The notes under the pieces: generated by a model
Databases searched by the model: none
What the model was told of the DNA's origin: nothing
What the model saw: the letters and a program-made list of their open reading frames with translations, nothing else
Part shown: in pieces, positions 16,310 through 25,519 of the stretch
Layout: every line of letters starts with the position of its first letter
Position numbering within the stretch: the stretch's first letter is position 1
Assembly: GCF_011601345.1 (NCBI RefSeq)
Contig: NZ_JAAORB010000004.1
Location: 62,001-126,000 of the forward strand
Reading direction: 5' to 3'
From: Roseovarius gahaiensis
GTDB lineage: Bacteria > Pseudomonadota > Alphaproteobacteria > Rhodobacterales > Rhodobacteraceae
DNA: 64,000 nt
Position numbers and translations under genes: made by a program

Positions 16310-17410
16310 TCAAGAAATGGTAAATCGTTGCTCACTGAACACCTCCAGATCCGGGGCGGCGGCTGTTTGATCCAGCCAGTCAGGCAAGACTTGGGCATGC
16401 ACCGCAGCCAAGGTTATGCCGCTGTGGCAGGTCACCAGATAGGCACCCGGCATGGTTTGGCTTTCTTGGTAAATCGGCAAGCCATCCGGCGTCAGAACCC
16501 GTAACGCCCCCCAGCTTCGGACAAGCTGTGCCTTGGCCAGGGCCGGGTAGGCCGCAATGGCCTTGGCGGCAAGGCTTGAGATGCCGGATTGGGTGACGCT
16601 GTCGTCATGGCCCACTTCTTCGTTGGTGGCCCCGATCTGAATGCCGCCTTCATCAACCTGACGGGCAATCAGTGAGGGGCGGTTGATCAGCTTGGGCAGT
16701 TTTTCGGTGATCAAGACCTGCCCACGCTGCGGGCGCACCGGGGCTTTGAAACCCAGCTTGGGACCAAGAACCGCAGCGCCAAGCCCTGCCGCCAAAACCA
16801 GTTTCCCGGCCTCAACCGTTGTGCCATCCGCGCAACGCATGACAAAGCCATCGGGTTTTGTGACCTCGGTGACGGTCTTGCCGGTCAAGACCTTGCCGCC
16901 CTGTTGATGCACCGCCGCGCTAAGCGCCATAAGCAAGCGCAAAGGGTTGGCGTGGCCGTCTTGGTGATGCAGGATCGCGCCGGATACCTTTGGCCCTATG
17001 TTGGGTTCTTCTTTGCGCAAGGCATTGTGGCCAAGCACGTCAAAGGGATACTCTGTGCCAAGTTGCGCCTGTAAGTTTTTATATTTCTCAACGGTTTGAT
17101 ACAGGCTTTCGTCAGAAAAATGCAGGTCGTACCCGCCTTTCTGCTCCAACGGAACGGCCTGCCCGGTGGTGTCGGCAAGTTCAGCCGCAAAGTCAGACCA
17201 AAGGGCAGCCGAGCGTTGCGACCACCGCGCATAAGCCGGCTGATTGAGGCCTTTGGATTGCACCCAGACCAGCCCGAAATTGCCGCGGCTGGCACGAAAC
17301 GATCCATCCTCACCATCTAACACGATGACTTTGCGGCCCTTTTTCAACAGGCCCCAAGCAATCGAGAGGCCGACAACGCCGCCGCCGATGATCGCATAAT
17401 CCGCCTGCAT
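16310..17410 (-). CDS. FAD-dependent D-amino-acid-oxidase-like (DAO) subunit
   Basis: A 366-residue flavoprotein with the FAD fold YAIIGGGVVGLSIAWGLLKKGRKVIVLD, then SRGNFGLVWVQSKGLN and a C-terminal WGALRVLTPDGLPIYQES. It belongs to the DAO/glycine oxidase superfamily and matches the catalytic subunit of three-part opine, D-hydroxyproline or cyanide-forming glycine dehydrogenases. It is co-directional with the [2Fe-2S] and FAD subunits and with a TRAP transporter, indicating uptake and oxidative deamination of an amino-acid-like substrate. Confidence 0.88.
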   Translation of the reverse strand: MQADYAIIGGGVVGLSIAWGLLKKGRKVIVLDGEDGSFRASRGNFGLVWVQSKGLNQPAYARWSQRSAALWSDFAAELADTTGQAVPLEQKGGYDLHFSDESLYQTVEKYKNLQAQLGTEYPFDVLGHNALRKEEPNIGPKVSGAILHHQDGHANPLRLLMALSAAVHQQGGKVLTGKTVTEVTKPDGFVMRCADGTTVEAGKLVLAAGLGAAVLGPKLGFKAPVRPQRGQVLITEKLPKLINRPSLIARQVDEGGIQIGATNEEVGHDDSVTQSGISSLAAKAIAAYPALAKAQLVRSWGALRVLTPDGLPIYQESQTMPGAYLVTCHSGITLAAVHAQVLPDWLDQTAAAPDLEVFSEQRFTIS

Positions 17411-17440
17411 GTGGCCCTCATGGTGCTAAGTGTTCGGATC

Positions 17441-17463
17441 GGGGCGGCGAGTATCGCCGCCCC
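17441..17463 (-). promoter_or_regulatory. intercistronic hairpin 3' of the TRAP binding-protein gene
   Basis: GGGGCGGCG and CGCCGCCCC form a perfect 9-bp stem with a 5-nt loop between the dctP-type gene and the DAO gene. No U-tract follows on the minus strand, so it may stabilise the upstream mRNA or attenuate rather than end transcription. Confidence 0.6.
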
Positions 17464-17492
17464 CGGTGGTTCATAAGACACGTCAGGTCAGA

Positions 17493-18485
17493 TCACTGCC
17501 CGACCTTGTCGAGGATGGCCTGACCCCACTCGGTGCCAACATCTTCCAGAACGACGGGCCACACCTCGGCGCGGACCTTGTCAGCCATCGCGGCAAGTTG
17601 ATCGTCGGTCAGGTCAACGACGGTCGCGCCCAGTTCATCGGACAGGCGCTGTTCCCATTTGCCCTGATCTTCTTCTGCGACGGTCCAGCGGGTCGCCTCG
17701 AACTCTTCCGCAGACGCCATCAGCGCGGCTTGATCGTCTTCGTCCAGCGCGGCCAGCGATTCATCCGAGATGATCATGTACCAAACCTCGAAATGCGTGT
17801 TGGCCGGGACATAGGCTTTGGTTACGTCGCGGAACGACGCATAGTAGCCTTCGGCCCCTGAACCGATGACACCATCGACCACGCCGGTCTGAATGGCCGT
17901 AAACGCTTCCGAGAAGGGAATGGGCGACGGGATGTAGCCCAAGGCTTCGCCGGTCAGCTGGAACGACTTGATGCCCGGAACGCGCACCTTGATGCCGTTC
18001 GATTGCGACGGATCACCGGGATTGACCGGATCGGTATTCAGCGAAATACCGCCAAAATACACCGGGTAAGCGGCCAGCATGGTGATGCCCTGTTCGGCAT
18101 AAAGCCCGGCCATCACATCGCGCACCACGCCGCCGGGGCCGTAGATGTCGCGCGCCTGATCCCAGTTTGCGGCAAGGAACGGAAACGAGCTGATCTGCAT
18201 TTTGCGGTCAGCGCCGGTGGCGGCGGGCTGTGTGGCCATGTCGATCGCGCCGACGCTGATGCGTTCCTGCACGGTGGTGTAATCGCCCAGTGCCGAGGCC
18301 GGGAAGATATTGATCGACACGTCGCCGCCCGTGGCCTCGGCCACCTGTTCGGAAAACGCGCGCAATTCCTTGTCGATCGTGGCGTCCTGCGGGCGCACGT
18401 GGCTCATCTTCAGGTCGGCGGCACTGGCGATGCTGCCCAGTGCGATAAGTGCCGTGGCGGCGGTGGTTGTCAAAAAGTGTTTCAT
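17493..18485 (-). CDS. TRAP transporter solute-binding protein DctP
   Basis: A 330-residue periplasmic protein with a Sec signal peptide (MKHFLTTTAATALIALGSIASA) and the DctP core: SEQVAEATGGDVSINIFPASALGDYTTVQERISVGAIDMA, GIKVRVPGIKSF and EAFTAIQTGVVDGVIGS. It binds the substrate for the DctQM permease encoded just upstream. The arginine in KVRVPG is the position that usually binds the substrate carboxylate, so a carboxylate is likely. It is followed by a strong hairpin and then by amine-oxidase subunit genes. Confidence 0.9.
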   Translation of the reverse strand: MKHFLTTTAATALIALGSIASAADLKMSHVRPQDATIDKELRAFSEQVAEATGGDVSINIFPASALGDYTTVQERISVGAIDMATQPAATGADRKMQISSFPFLAANWDQARDIYGPGGVVRDVMAGLYAEQGITMLAAYPVYFGGISLNTDPVNPGDPSQSNGIKVRVPGIKSFQLTGEALGYIPSPIPFSEAFTAIQTGVVDGVIGSGAEGYYASFRDVTKAYVPANTHFEVWYMIISDESLAALDEDDQAALMASAEEFEATRWTVAEEDQGKWEQRLSDELGATVVDLTDDQLAAMADKVRAEVWPVVLEDVGTEWGQAILDKVGQ

Positions 18486-18534
18486 TGGTGGAATCCTCCG
18501 TTTTTGTTGGAACAGTTAAGGGTGAAGGTCGTGG

Positions 18535-19833
18535 TTAATAGCCAAACAGACGCGGCAAAAAGAGCGACAGGTCGGGCCAAAGCGAGGTCAGGAACACGAC
18601 CGGCACATAACAGGTGACGATCAGGATCATCGCGTAGGGGATGACCTTGGTCACTTTGACGTTGCCAATGCGCGCGCCCAGATACAGGATCGAGGCATAG
18701 GGCGGCGTGACCCCGCCCATGGCTGTGTTGACGCCCATGATGGCGGCAAACTGCACGGGGCTGACCCCGATGGCTTGCATCAACGGCAGCAACAGAGGCG
18801 CGATCAGGATGATCGCAGTCACGTCGTTCACGACCATGCCGACAAGGAACAGCAGGATGTTGATAAAGATCAGCAACAGCACCTTGTTTTCAGTCACCGA
18901 AAAAATCGCGCTGACCATTTTTTGCGGGATCGCCTCGTAGACGAACATCTGGCTGAGGATCATGGAAAACAGGATCATCAACATGATCGCGCCGACGGCT
19001 GTCGCAGCTTCTTTCCCGGCGTTCAGGAAGCTATCCCAAGTCAGGCCGCGATAGATGAAAAAGCCCACGGGAAGTGCGTAGATCACCGAAATCGCCGCAG
19101 CCTCGGTCGGCGTCATGATGCCGCCATAGATACCGCCCAGAATGATGATTGGCATCAACAGGGCGGGTGTGGCGTTAAACCCCCTTTTGGTTACATCCGC
19201 GGTAAAGGCCGACAGCGTGGGCTTATCATCAAGGATCAGGTTGAACTTGCGGCTCATCCACAGGTTCATCATGGAAAAGTTGAACATGATGAACAGGCCC
19301 GGCCCCAGCGTGGCCAGAAAGCAGGCCAAGATCGAGGTATCGGTGACCCAGCCATAGACGATCATGGTGACCGAGGGCGGAATCAAAAGCCCAAGGATAG
19401 ATGAATTGGCAATCAGCGCGGTGGCGTAGGCCCGCGGGTAGCCGCGTTTTTCCATCTCAGGGATCAACAGCGGGCCAATGGCGGCGATTCCTGTCAGCCC
19501 CGAGCCTGAGATTGCACCGATGATGGCACAGGACACAGCCGCCACAACCCCAAGCCCACCCCGGACATGCCCGATGAACGCGTTCACGAAGTTCAGCAAA
19601 CTGGCGGCGATGCCGCTGGCCGACATGATCGTGCCCGCCAGCACGAAAAGCGGGATGGCCAGCAGCACCGGATTGCCCAGTTGCTGCGCGCCCCACAGCA
19701 TCATGCCTTTCATCGTCACGTCGCCAAGAAAATACATCACCATCAGCGCGCCACCGAAACAGAAGGGCAGCGGCACACCCAAGGTCAGCGTGATCACCAG
19801 AACGGCGATGGCCAGAAGTGCGATCTCGATCAT
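18535..19833 (-). CDS. TRAP transporter large permease DctM
   Basis: From the ATG at 19833 (MIEIALLAIAVLVITLTLGVPLPFCFGGAL) the protein has 432 residues and about twelve membrane segments. Family motifs include GNPVLLAIPLFVLAGTIMSASGIA, GSGLTGIAAIGPLLIPEMEKRGYPRAYATALIANSSILGLLIPPSVTMIVYGW and NTAMGGVTPPYASILYLGARIG. It is the sodium-coupled transmembrane component. The start overlaps dctQ by four bases. Confidence 0.92.
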   Translation of the reverse strand: MIEIALLAIAVLVITLTLGVPLPFCFGGALMVMYFLGDVTMKGMMLWGAQQLGNPVLLAIPLFVLAGTIMSASGIAASLLNFVNAFIGHVRGGLGVVAAVSCAIIGAISGSGLTGIAAIGPLLIPEMEKRGYPRAYATALIANSSILGLLIPPSVTMIVYGWVTDTSILACFLATLGPGLFIMFNFSMMNLWMSRKFNLILDDKPTLSAFTADVTKRGFNATPALLMPIIILGGIYGGIMTPTEAAAISVIYALPVGFFIYRGLTWDSFLNAGKEAATAVGAIMLMILFSMILSQMFVYEAIPQKMVSAIFSVTENKVLLLIFINILLFLVGMVVNDVTAIILIAPLLLPLMQAIGVSPVQFAAIMGVNTAMGGVTPPYASILYLGARIGNVKVTKVIPYAMILIVTCYVPVVFLTSLWPDLSLFLPRLFGY

Positions 19834-20303
19834 TGGGGGGCCTCCGGCCCGCGCAGGGCCTTGATGTGGCGCAGAAGGTGGCCAGCGGTGTAAAGCATCA
19901 TCAACGCCAAGCCGATCATCAGCGCGACATCGGAATAGAATGTGGGGATGTAAAGCGTGGGGCTTTCTTTCCAGACGCGCCATGCGTATTGCGTGAAATC
20001 CCACGCCCAAGACAGCAGCCACAGCCCGACGATCAGGCTGATCACCTCACCCACGATAGCAAGGATGGTGTGGCCGCGTTCGGTTTTGATGGCAATTTCC
20101 AGAACGTTTGCCCGGATATGCGTATCCTCGCGCGAGGCGTTGACCGCCCCAAGGATATAAAGCCAGATCGTGGGGTAAAGCATGCTTTCCTCAAGCCCCA
20201 TCACCGGCACTTGCAGCACATAACGCGTGATCACCTGCACGAACTGGCCCAAGGCCACGATACAGATCAGCCCCGTCAGCAGATATTTGGCAAAATTGTT
20301 CAT
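19830..20303 (-). CDS. TRAP transporter small permease DctQ
   Basis: From the ATG at 20303 (MNNFAKYLLTGLICIVALGQFVQVITRYVLQ) the protein has 157 residues and four transmembrane helices. The DctQ features GLEESMLYPTIWLYILGAVNASREDTHIRANVLEI are present. A GGGGA ribosome binding site precedes the start. It is the first gene of the operon dctQ-dctM-dctP-DAO-FeS-FAD-ridA and is divergent from a LysR gene. Confidence 0.9.
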   Translation of the reverse strand: MNNFAKYLLTGLICIVALGQFVQVITRYVLQVPVMGLEESMLYPTIWLYILGAVNASREDTHIRANVLEIAIKTERGHTILAIVGEVISLIVGLWLLSWAWDFTQYAWRVWKESPTLYIPTFYSDVALMIGLALMMLYTAGHLLRHIKALRGPEAPQ

Positions 20304-20360
20304 CGTCTCCCCTTCCGGTTGTCGCAATGCACCGGTTGGACAGGATTTCACTGGACATGA

Positions 20361-20412
20361 GGTATAAATTCAATTTCAAAATTTCTTTACCTAAATAAAT
20401 TCTATTTATACC
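20361..20412. promoter_or_regulatory. inverted repeat in the dctQ/lysR divergent promoter region
   Basis: GGTATAAAT (20361-20369) and ATTTATACC (20404-20412) form a perfect 9-bp inverted repeat with centres 43 bp apart, about four helical turns. The sequence between is very AT-rich, in contrast to the flanks. Position and spacing fit a LysR-type regulator or overlapping promoters; the role is inferred. Confidence 0.5.
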
Positions 20413-20421
20413 CTGAGACCG

Positions 20422-21393
20422 ATGAATATTTCTTTTCGCCAGATCGCCACCTTCCGAGAGGTCATGCGCAGTGGCTCGATCAGTCAGGCGGCACGCACCG
20501 TGATGCGCACGCAACCTGCTGTAAGTTCGATGATTTCCACCCTTGAGGCCGAATTGGGATTTAGCCTGTTCGTGCGCGAGCATGGCAAGCTGTCGCCCAC
20601 CCCCGAAGCGTATTATTTCCTTGAAGAATGCGAGGATATTCTGGCCCGGCTGGAACGCACCCAACGCACGGTCAGCCAGATTCGGGCGCTAGAGGGCGGA
20701 AAATTGCGGATTGCCTGCCATCCGGCCGCGTCCAGTTTGTTCATGCCGCGCCTGTTGACGGAGTTCATGGCCGACAAGCCGGGGCTGGAGCTGGAGTTTA
20801 TCATGCGGTCCTCGGGGGTGATCGAAGATCTGATCGCCTCGCAGCAGTATGATCTGGCGTTTGCCGAAACCCCAAAACGGCGCGCCGCGATTGACCAGAT
20901 GGATTTCGATCTGGAATGCGTCTGCGTTCTGCCCGGCGATGATCCGTTGGCGCGCAAAGATGTGCTCAGCCCGCAGGATATGGACGGCAAGCCATTGGCG
21001 GTTTTGTATCAAAATCATGCCACGGCGGTGCAGACGGCCGATGTTTTCGAGGCCGCAGGGTGCCGCCTGAACAAACGGGTCGAGTTGCGCACCTTCCTGC
21101 CGGGGCTGCAATTTGTAGCGGCTGGTATGTGCTATGTAATCTGCGACATGATCACCGCCTATGGCTACATCATTCAGGGCCGGGCAACGGAAAACCTTGT
21201 CATTCGCCGGTTCCGGCCACGGATCAGCAACAGCGTGTCGATCCTGACCCCCGGCTACGCGACACAGTCGCTGACCACGCGGGCGCTGCACGCACATTTG
21301 GAAGGCGCGATCCACGACATGAAACGCGCCATGCAGGCGAGTATCGGTGATGGGCCGGCGGGATTACCGGACCACGAAGACCGAACAGTCTGA
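20422..21393 (+). CDS. LysR family transcriptional regulator
   Basis: A 323-residue LTTR with an N-terminal winged helix (FRQIATFREVMRSGSISQAARTVMRTQPAVSSMISTLEAELGFSLFVRE) and a periplasmic-binding-like effector domain from about residue 90. It is divergent from the TRAP/amine-oxidase operon and is its likely regulator, with the substrate or product as effector. Its last 30 bases overlap the 3' end of the convergent uspA gene, an unusually long tail-to-tail overlap. Confidence 0.9.
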   Translation: MNISFRQIATFREVMRSGSISQAARTVMRTQPAVSSMISTLEAELGFSLFVREHGKLSPTPEAYYFLEECEDILARLERTQRTVSQIRALEGGKLRIACHPAASSLFMPRLLTEFMADKPGLELEFIMRSSGVIEDLIASQQYDLAFAETPKRRAAIDQMDFDLECVCVLPGDDPLARKDVLSPQDMDGKPLAVLYQNHATAVQTADVFEAAGCRLNKRVELRTFLPGLQFVAAGMCYVICDMITAYGYIIQGRATENLVIRRFRPRISNSVSILTPGYATQSLTTRALHAHLEGAIHDMKRAMQASIGDGPAGLPDHEDRTV

Positions 21394-21795
21394 ATGACGC
21401 ACCACCCGTGCCGCGTTTGGCCCCAGCAGATAATCCTTGAAATCAGGCTTATGCGCGCCAATCACGATCAGTGACGCCTTGTCGGCCTCGGCAACGCGCA
21501 GGATTTCATCATAGGCATTGCCCGTGGCCACGATATGGCGCACCTTGCTGTTGGCCTCCTCGCCCAGAACATCCAAGACCAGATCGTTCAGACGCTTGCG
21601 CGCCTCTGCAACGGCCTTGTCGTGGTGGTTTTGGTCGAAATAGGCCCCCACGACGCTCATGCCGTAATCCGGGACAACGGTGATCACATCAAGCTGAGCC
21701 TCATCCAAAGCAGCCAGACGCGCGGCGGCCTTCACCACATTGTCGTCGCGATGCGGGTTGCTGATATCGACGGCGCAAAGAACAGGACCGGTCAT
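21364..21795 (-). CDS. universal stress protein UspA family
   Basis: A 143-residue single-domain protein with VLCAVDISNPHRDDNVVKAAARLA at the N-terminus and the nucleotide-binding C-terminal signature LIVIGAHKPDFKDYLLGPNAARVVRHSDCSVFVVR (G-x2-G-x9-G-S/N type). Usp proteins bind ATP or AMP and are often encoded with TRAP permeases. It overlaps the end of the fused TRAP permease gene by four bases, so it is co-translated and may regulate the transporter, as described for TeaD in the ectoine TRAP system. Confidence 0.88.
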   Translation of the reverse strand: MTGPVLCAVDISNPHRDDNVVKAAARLAALDEAQLDVITVVPDYGMSVVGAYFDQNHHDKAVAEARKRLNDLVLDVLGEEANSKVRHIVATGNAYDEILRVAEADKASLIVIGAHKPDFKDYLLGPNAARVVRHSDCSVFVVR

Positions 21796-24419
21796 GCGGG
21801 CACTCCTTCATTGGCTTGCTTGGTCATACGCGCCCGCTGCAACAGGGCGACCAGCCCCAAAAGCACAAGCGCGGGAATAAAGATCAACTCTTGCGGCCAT
21901 TGGCTGACGGGTGCCTTGACCGACTGGATCACAACCGGATCGGCGCCATAAAAATCAAAGCCCTGCATGGTGTCCGAAAACGGCGTGCCGAACATCGGTT
22001 CTTCCAGCACGACGTTGCCGCCGTCCTGCATCAGGGCCAGCCCGTAGTCCTGTAGTATCGCCGCGCCATCCATGCCCTCTTTGACCGTCAGCACCAATGT
22101 GGTGTCCTTCGGCTCACCGCTGATGAAATCCGGGCCCGAGACGACAATGCGCAACTCCTGACCGGGGCTGGCCGACCCAAGGGCCTGTTCCAGATTGACG
22201 GGCTCGACCATCTCGAACGGCGGTTGGATACGGTCCATGAAATAGTCGGGCCGGAACAGGGCAAAGGCAATCGCCACCAACACAACGCTTTCGTAGATCC
22301 GGTTCTTGGTCAGGAACCAGCCCATTGTGCCCGCAGTGAAAACAAGGATTGCGATGGTCGCGACGACAAAGGTTATGATGCCCTGCACCCATGTGACATC
22401 AATCAGCAAAAGGTTGGTGTTGAAGATGAACACGAACGGCAGCGCGATGGTGCGCAGGCTATAGAAAAACGCGATGAACCCGGTGCGGATCGCATCGCCC
22501 CCAGACACAGCGGCGGCGGCAAAACTGGCCAGCCCCACGGGGGGCGTCACATCGGCCATGATCCCGAAATAGAACACGAACAGATGCACCGCGATCAGTG
22601 GCACGATCAGGCCCGACTGTGCGCCCAGTTCCACGACAACGCCCGCCATCAGCGAACTGACCACGATGTAATTGGCCGTGGTCGGCAGGCCCATGCCCAG
22701 AACAAGGCTAAGAAGCCCCACCATGACCAGCATCAAGATCAGGTTGCCGCCCGACAGGAATTCGACAAGGCTTGCCATCACCTGCCCCACGCCTGTCAGG
22801 GTGACGGTGCCCACGATCACGCCCGCCGTGGCGGTGGCAAGGCCAATGCCGATCATGTTGCGCGCACCCGCGATCAGGCCCTGCAACAAGTCCATGATGC
22901 CGGCGCGGGTGGCCGTGCCCGCCGCCCCTTGGCCCCGGAACATCGCCTTGAGGGGGCGCTGCGTCAGCAAGATCACAAACAGCAGCGCCGTCGCCCAGAA
23001 GGCCGACAGTCCCGGCGATTTCTGTTCAATCATCAAGAAATAGACCAACACGATGATCGGCAGCAGGAAATAAAGCCCCGCCTTGTAGATCTCTCCCACC
23101 ACAGGCAGGCGCAGGTCTTCGGCATTGGGATCGTCGGGTTCCAGATCAGGCACGCCTGACGCCAGCCACAAAAGCCCAAGATACGCCAGCACCAGAAGCG
23201 CCGACAGCACCATGCCCGAGCCTTCGGGGAACATCGACACGATCCAGCCGACGGGATATTGAACGCCATAGCACAGCCCTGCAAAGCCCACGAAAAAGAC
23301 AAACATACCGCCGATGGTGCGGCCAAGGCTGACGACCCGGTCACCCAATGTGGGCATATTGTTTTTCACCGCTTCCAGATGGACGATATAGACCAGCGCG
23401 ATATAGCTGATCGCGGCGGGCAGGAAGGCGTGGGTGATCACCTCGACATACGAGATGCCGACATATTCCACCATCAGAAACGCCGCAGCCCCCATGACCG
23501 GCGGCATGATCTGGCCGTTGACCGAACTGGCCACTTCGACCGCGCCACCCTTTTCGCTGGTAAAGCCCACGCGTTTCATAAGTGGGATCGTGAAGGTGCC
23601 GGTGGTCACCACGTTGGCGATGGACGACCCCGAGATCAGGCCGGTGGCGGCCGAGCCGACAACAGCGGCCTTGGCCGGACCGCCGCGCAGGTGGCCCAAT
23701 GCGCCGAAGGCCATCTTGATGAAATAATTGCCCGCGCCGGCCTTATCCAGCAGGGCACCGAACAGCACGAACAGGAAAACGAACTTGGTGGACACGCCAA
23801 GGGCGATGCCAAACACACCTTCCGAGGTGATCCACATGTGGCTCATGGCCTTTTGCAGGCTGGCGCCCTTCCAGCGGATCACCTCGGGAATCCACGAGGA
23901 CGCGCCAAAAAACACATAGCCCAGAAAGATCGTGGCGATAATCGCCATGGCCGGACCAAGCGCGCGACGCGCGCCCTCGAACAGGATGATCAGCCCCGCA
24001 AGCGCGAACCATTTGTCCATGTGGTCGGCCAAGCCACCGTTATCGACGATTTTCTGATAGAAGAAATAGCCATAAAGCGAGATAAACGTGCCCGCCAGCG
24101 CCAGCACCCAATCATAGATCGGCACATAGCTGCGAGGGCTGGATTTGAACATCGGGTAGGCCATGAAGGCCAAAAAGATCGCAAACGCCAAATGGATCTG
24201 GCGCGAGTTGTTGATCAGATCACCGGGCAGGACGTAGTTGGATATGGGCGAGGCCAAAAGCACCTGAAACAGTGACCAGACGATGGCAACACCCGCCAGA
24301 AACAGGCCGACGGAACCAGCCGGATCGCGCGCGCCGCCATCGGTTGAGGATACAAGCTCTTGCAGTTCGGATTCGCTCAGCGGTCCTTTGCCACCTGAAG
24401 GCTCAGTCATACCGGTCAA
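21792..24419 (-). CDS. TAXI-type TRAP transporter fused 4TM/12TM permease with DUF3394 tail
   Basis: An 875-residue membrane protein combining the small (about residues 50-200) and large (about residues 210-690) TRAP permease domains, as in TIGR02123. Motifs include KMAFGALGHLRGGPAKAAVVGSAATGLISGSSIANVVTTGTFTIPLMKRVG and MADVTPPVGLASFAAAAVSGGDAIRTG. After the last helices comes a C-terminal soluble domain (VEPVNLEQALGSASPGQELRIVVSGPDF...) consistent with DUF3394. It works with the TAXI binding protein encoded upstream; uspA is coupled to its 3' end. Confidence 0.92.
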   Translation of the reverse strand: MTGMTEPSGGKGPLSESELQELVSSTDGGARDPAGSVGLFLAGVAIVWSLFQVLLASPISNYVLPGDLINNSRQIHLAFAIFLAFMAYPMFKSSPRSYVPIYDWVLALAGTFISLYGYFFYQKIVDNGGLADHMDKWFALAGLIILFEGARRALGPAMAIIATIFLGYVFFGASSWIPEVIRWKGASLQKAMSHMWITSEGVFGIALGVSTKFVFLFVLFGALLDKAGAGNYFIKMAFGALGHLRGGPAKAAVVGSAATGLISGSSIANVVTTGTFTIPLMKRVGFTSEKGGAVEVASSVNGQIMPPVMGAAAFLMVEYVGISYVEVITHAFLPAAISYIALVYIVHLEAVKNNMPTLGDRVVSLGRTIGGMFVFFVGFAGLCYGVQYPVGWIVSMFPEGSGMVLSALLVLAYLGLLWLASGVPDLEPDDPNAEDLRLPVVGEIYKAGLYFLLPIIVLVYFLMIEQKSPGLSAFWATALLFVILLTQRPLKAMFRGQGAAGTATRAGIMDLLQGLIAGARNMIGIGLATATAGVIVGTVTLTGVGQVMASLVEFLSGGNLILMLVMVGLLSLVLGMGLPTTANYIVVSSLMAGVVVELGAQSGLIVPLIAVHLFVFYFGIMADVTPPVGLASFAAAAVSGGDAIRTGFIAFFYSLRTIALPFVFIFNTNLLLIDVTWVQGIITFVVATIAILVFTAGTMGWFLTKNRIYESVVLVAIAFALFRPDYFMDRIQPPFEMVEPVNLEQALGSASPGQELRIVVSGPDFISGEPKDTTLVLTVKEGMDGAAILQDYGLALMQDGGNVVLEEPMFGTPFSDTMQGFDFYGADPVVIQSVKAPVSQWPQELIFIPALVLLGLVALLQRARMTKQANEGVPA

Positions 24420-24474
24420 CTCCCTGTGCGTGACAGCGCATGGCGCGTCGCTCTACTTGTTATTTTTATTCTGA

Positions 24475-24499
24475 TAAAAGGGGGGCCACACGGCCCCCC
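24475..24499 (-). terminator. Rho-independent terminator or attenuator after the TAXI binding-protein gene
   Basis: GGGGGGCC-ACAC-GGCCCCCC is a perfect 8-bp stem (24480-24499), followed on the minus strand by CTTTTAT. It lies between the binding-protein gene and the permease gene. Partial termination here would give more binding protein than permease. Confidence 0.75.
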
Positions 24500-24517
24500 T
24501 TCGCAGGCAAAACCGAA

Positions 24518-25486
24518 TTATTCGATCCAGCCCTGTTCTTTGTAAAATTTCGCAGCACCGGCGTGCAGCGGGGCCGACAGGCCTGCGGTGGCCATTTCCT
24601 CGGGGTTGAGGTTGGCGAAGGCCGGGTGCAGCTTTTTGAAATCATCGAAGTTTTCAAAGACCGACTTGACCACGGTATAAACCGCCTCTTCGCTGACGGC
24701 ATCCGAGGTCACGAAGGTTGCACCGACGCCAAAGGTCTGGGTTTCATCGTCGTTGCCGCGATACATGCCGCCGGGGATCGTCGCCGTGCGGTAGTACGAG
24801 TTTTCATCGACCAACCCACTGACCGCGTCGCCACTGACGTTGACCAGCACACTGTCACATGCGGTGGTCGCCTCTTGAATCGAGCCCGAGGGGTGGCCCA
24901 CGGTATAGACCATCGCGTCGATCTGGTTGTCGCACAGCGCCTGGCTTTGCTCGGCGGCCTTCAACTCGGTTGCGAGGGCGAAATCATCAGTCGTCCAGCC
25001 AAGGGCGTCCATCAGCACTTCCATTGTGCCGCGCTGGCCCGACCCGGGGTTGCCGATATTCACGCGCTTGCCCTTGAGGTCTTGAAAATTGTTAATGTCG
25101 GCATCAGCACGGGCGACCACGGTGAAGGGTTCGGGATGAACCGAAAACACCGCGCGCAGACCCTCAAAGGCGCCATCATCTTCGAATCTAGAGGTGCCGT
25201 TATAGGCGTGATACTGCCAATCCGACTGCGCAACGCCAAACTCCAGCTCTTCGGCGCGGATGGTTTTGATATTGTAGATCGATCCGCCCGTCGATTCGAC
25301 CGAGCAGCGAATGCCATGATCCTTGCGGCCCTTGTTGACCAGACGGCAAATCGCGCCACCCGTGGGGTAATATACCCCGGTCACGCCGCCAGTGCCGATG
25401 GTGATGAACTCTTCGGCCTGTGCCGCCGGTGCCATCATCGCGGCAACCGCCGCACCGGCCATTGTGATCTTGAACTTGGAAAACAT
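24518..25486 (-). CDS. TAXI family TRAP transporter solute-binding protein
   Basis: A 322-residue periplasmic protein with a Sec signal peptide ending in AQA, then EEFITIGTGGVTGVYYPTGGAICRLVN, the TAXI-family N-terminus. Further on are STGGSIYNIKTIRAEELEFGVAQSDWQYHAY and KGKRVNIGNPGSGQRGTMEVLM. It delivers substrate to the 875-residue permease. Many TAXI proteins are associated with glutamate-like or dicarboxylate substrates, but the ligand here is unknown. Confidence 0.92.
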   Translation of the reverse strand: MFSKFKITMAGAAVAAMMAPAAQAEEFITIGTGGVTGVYYPTGGAICRLVNKGRKDHGIRCSVESTGGSIYNIKTIRAEELEFGVAQSDWQYHAYNGTSRFEDDGAFEGLRAVFSVHPEPFTVVARADADINNFQDLKGKRVNIGNPGSGQRGTMEVLMDALGWTTDDFALATELKAAEQSQALCDNQIDAMVYTVGHPSGSIQEATTACDSVLVNVSGDAVSGLVDENSYYRTATIPGGMYRGNDDETQTFGVGATFVTSDAVSEEAVYTVVKSVFENFDDFKKLHPAFANLNPEEMATAGLSAPLHAGAAKFYKEQGWIE

Positions 25487-25519
25487 CTTTTTCTCCCTTT
25501 TGTTGATGTTTGGGTTAGG

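Noticed and set aside
22224-23159. Long frames antisense to the TAXI permease (also 18775-19404, 23259-24275 and 11267-12424)
   Set aside because: They lie opposite well-identified genes, are rich in His, Arg, Gln and Gly, and show no domain; they are by-products of high GC codon bias.
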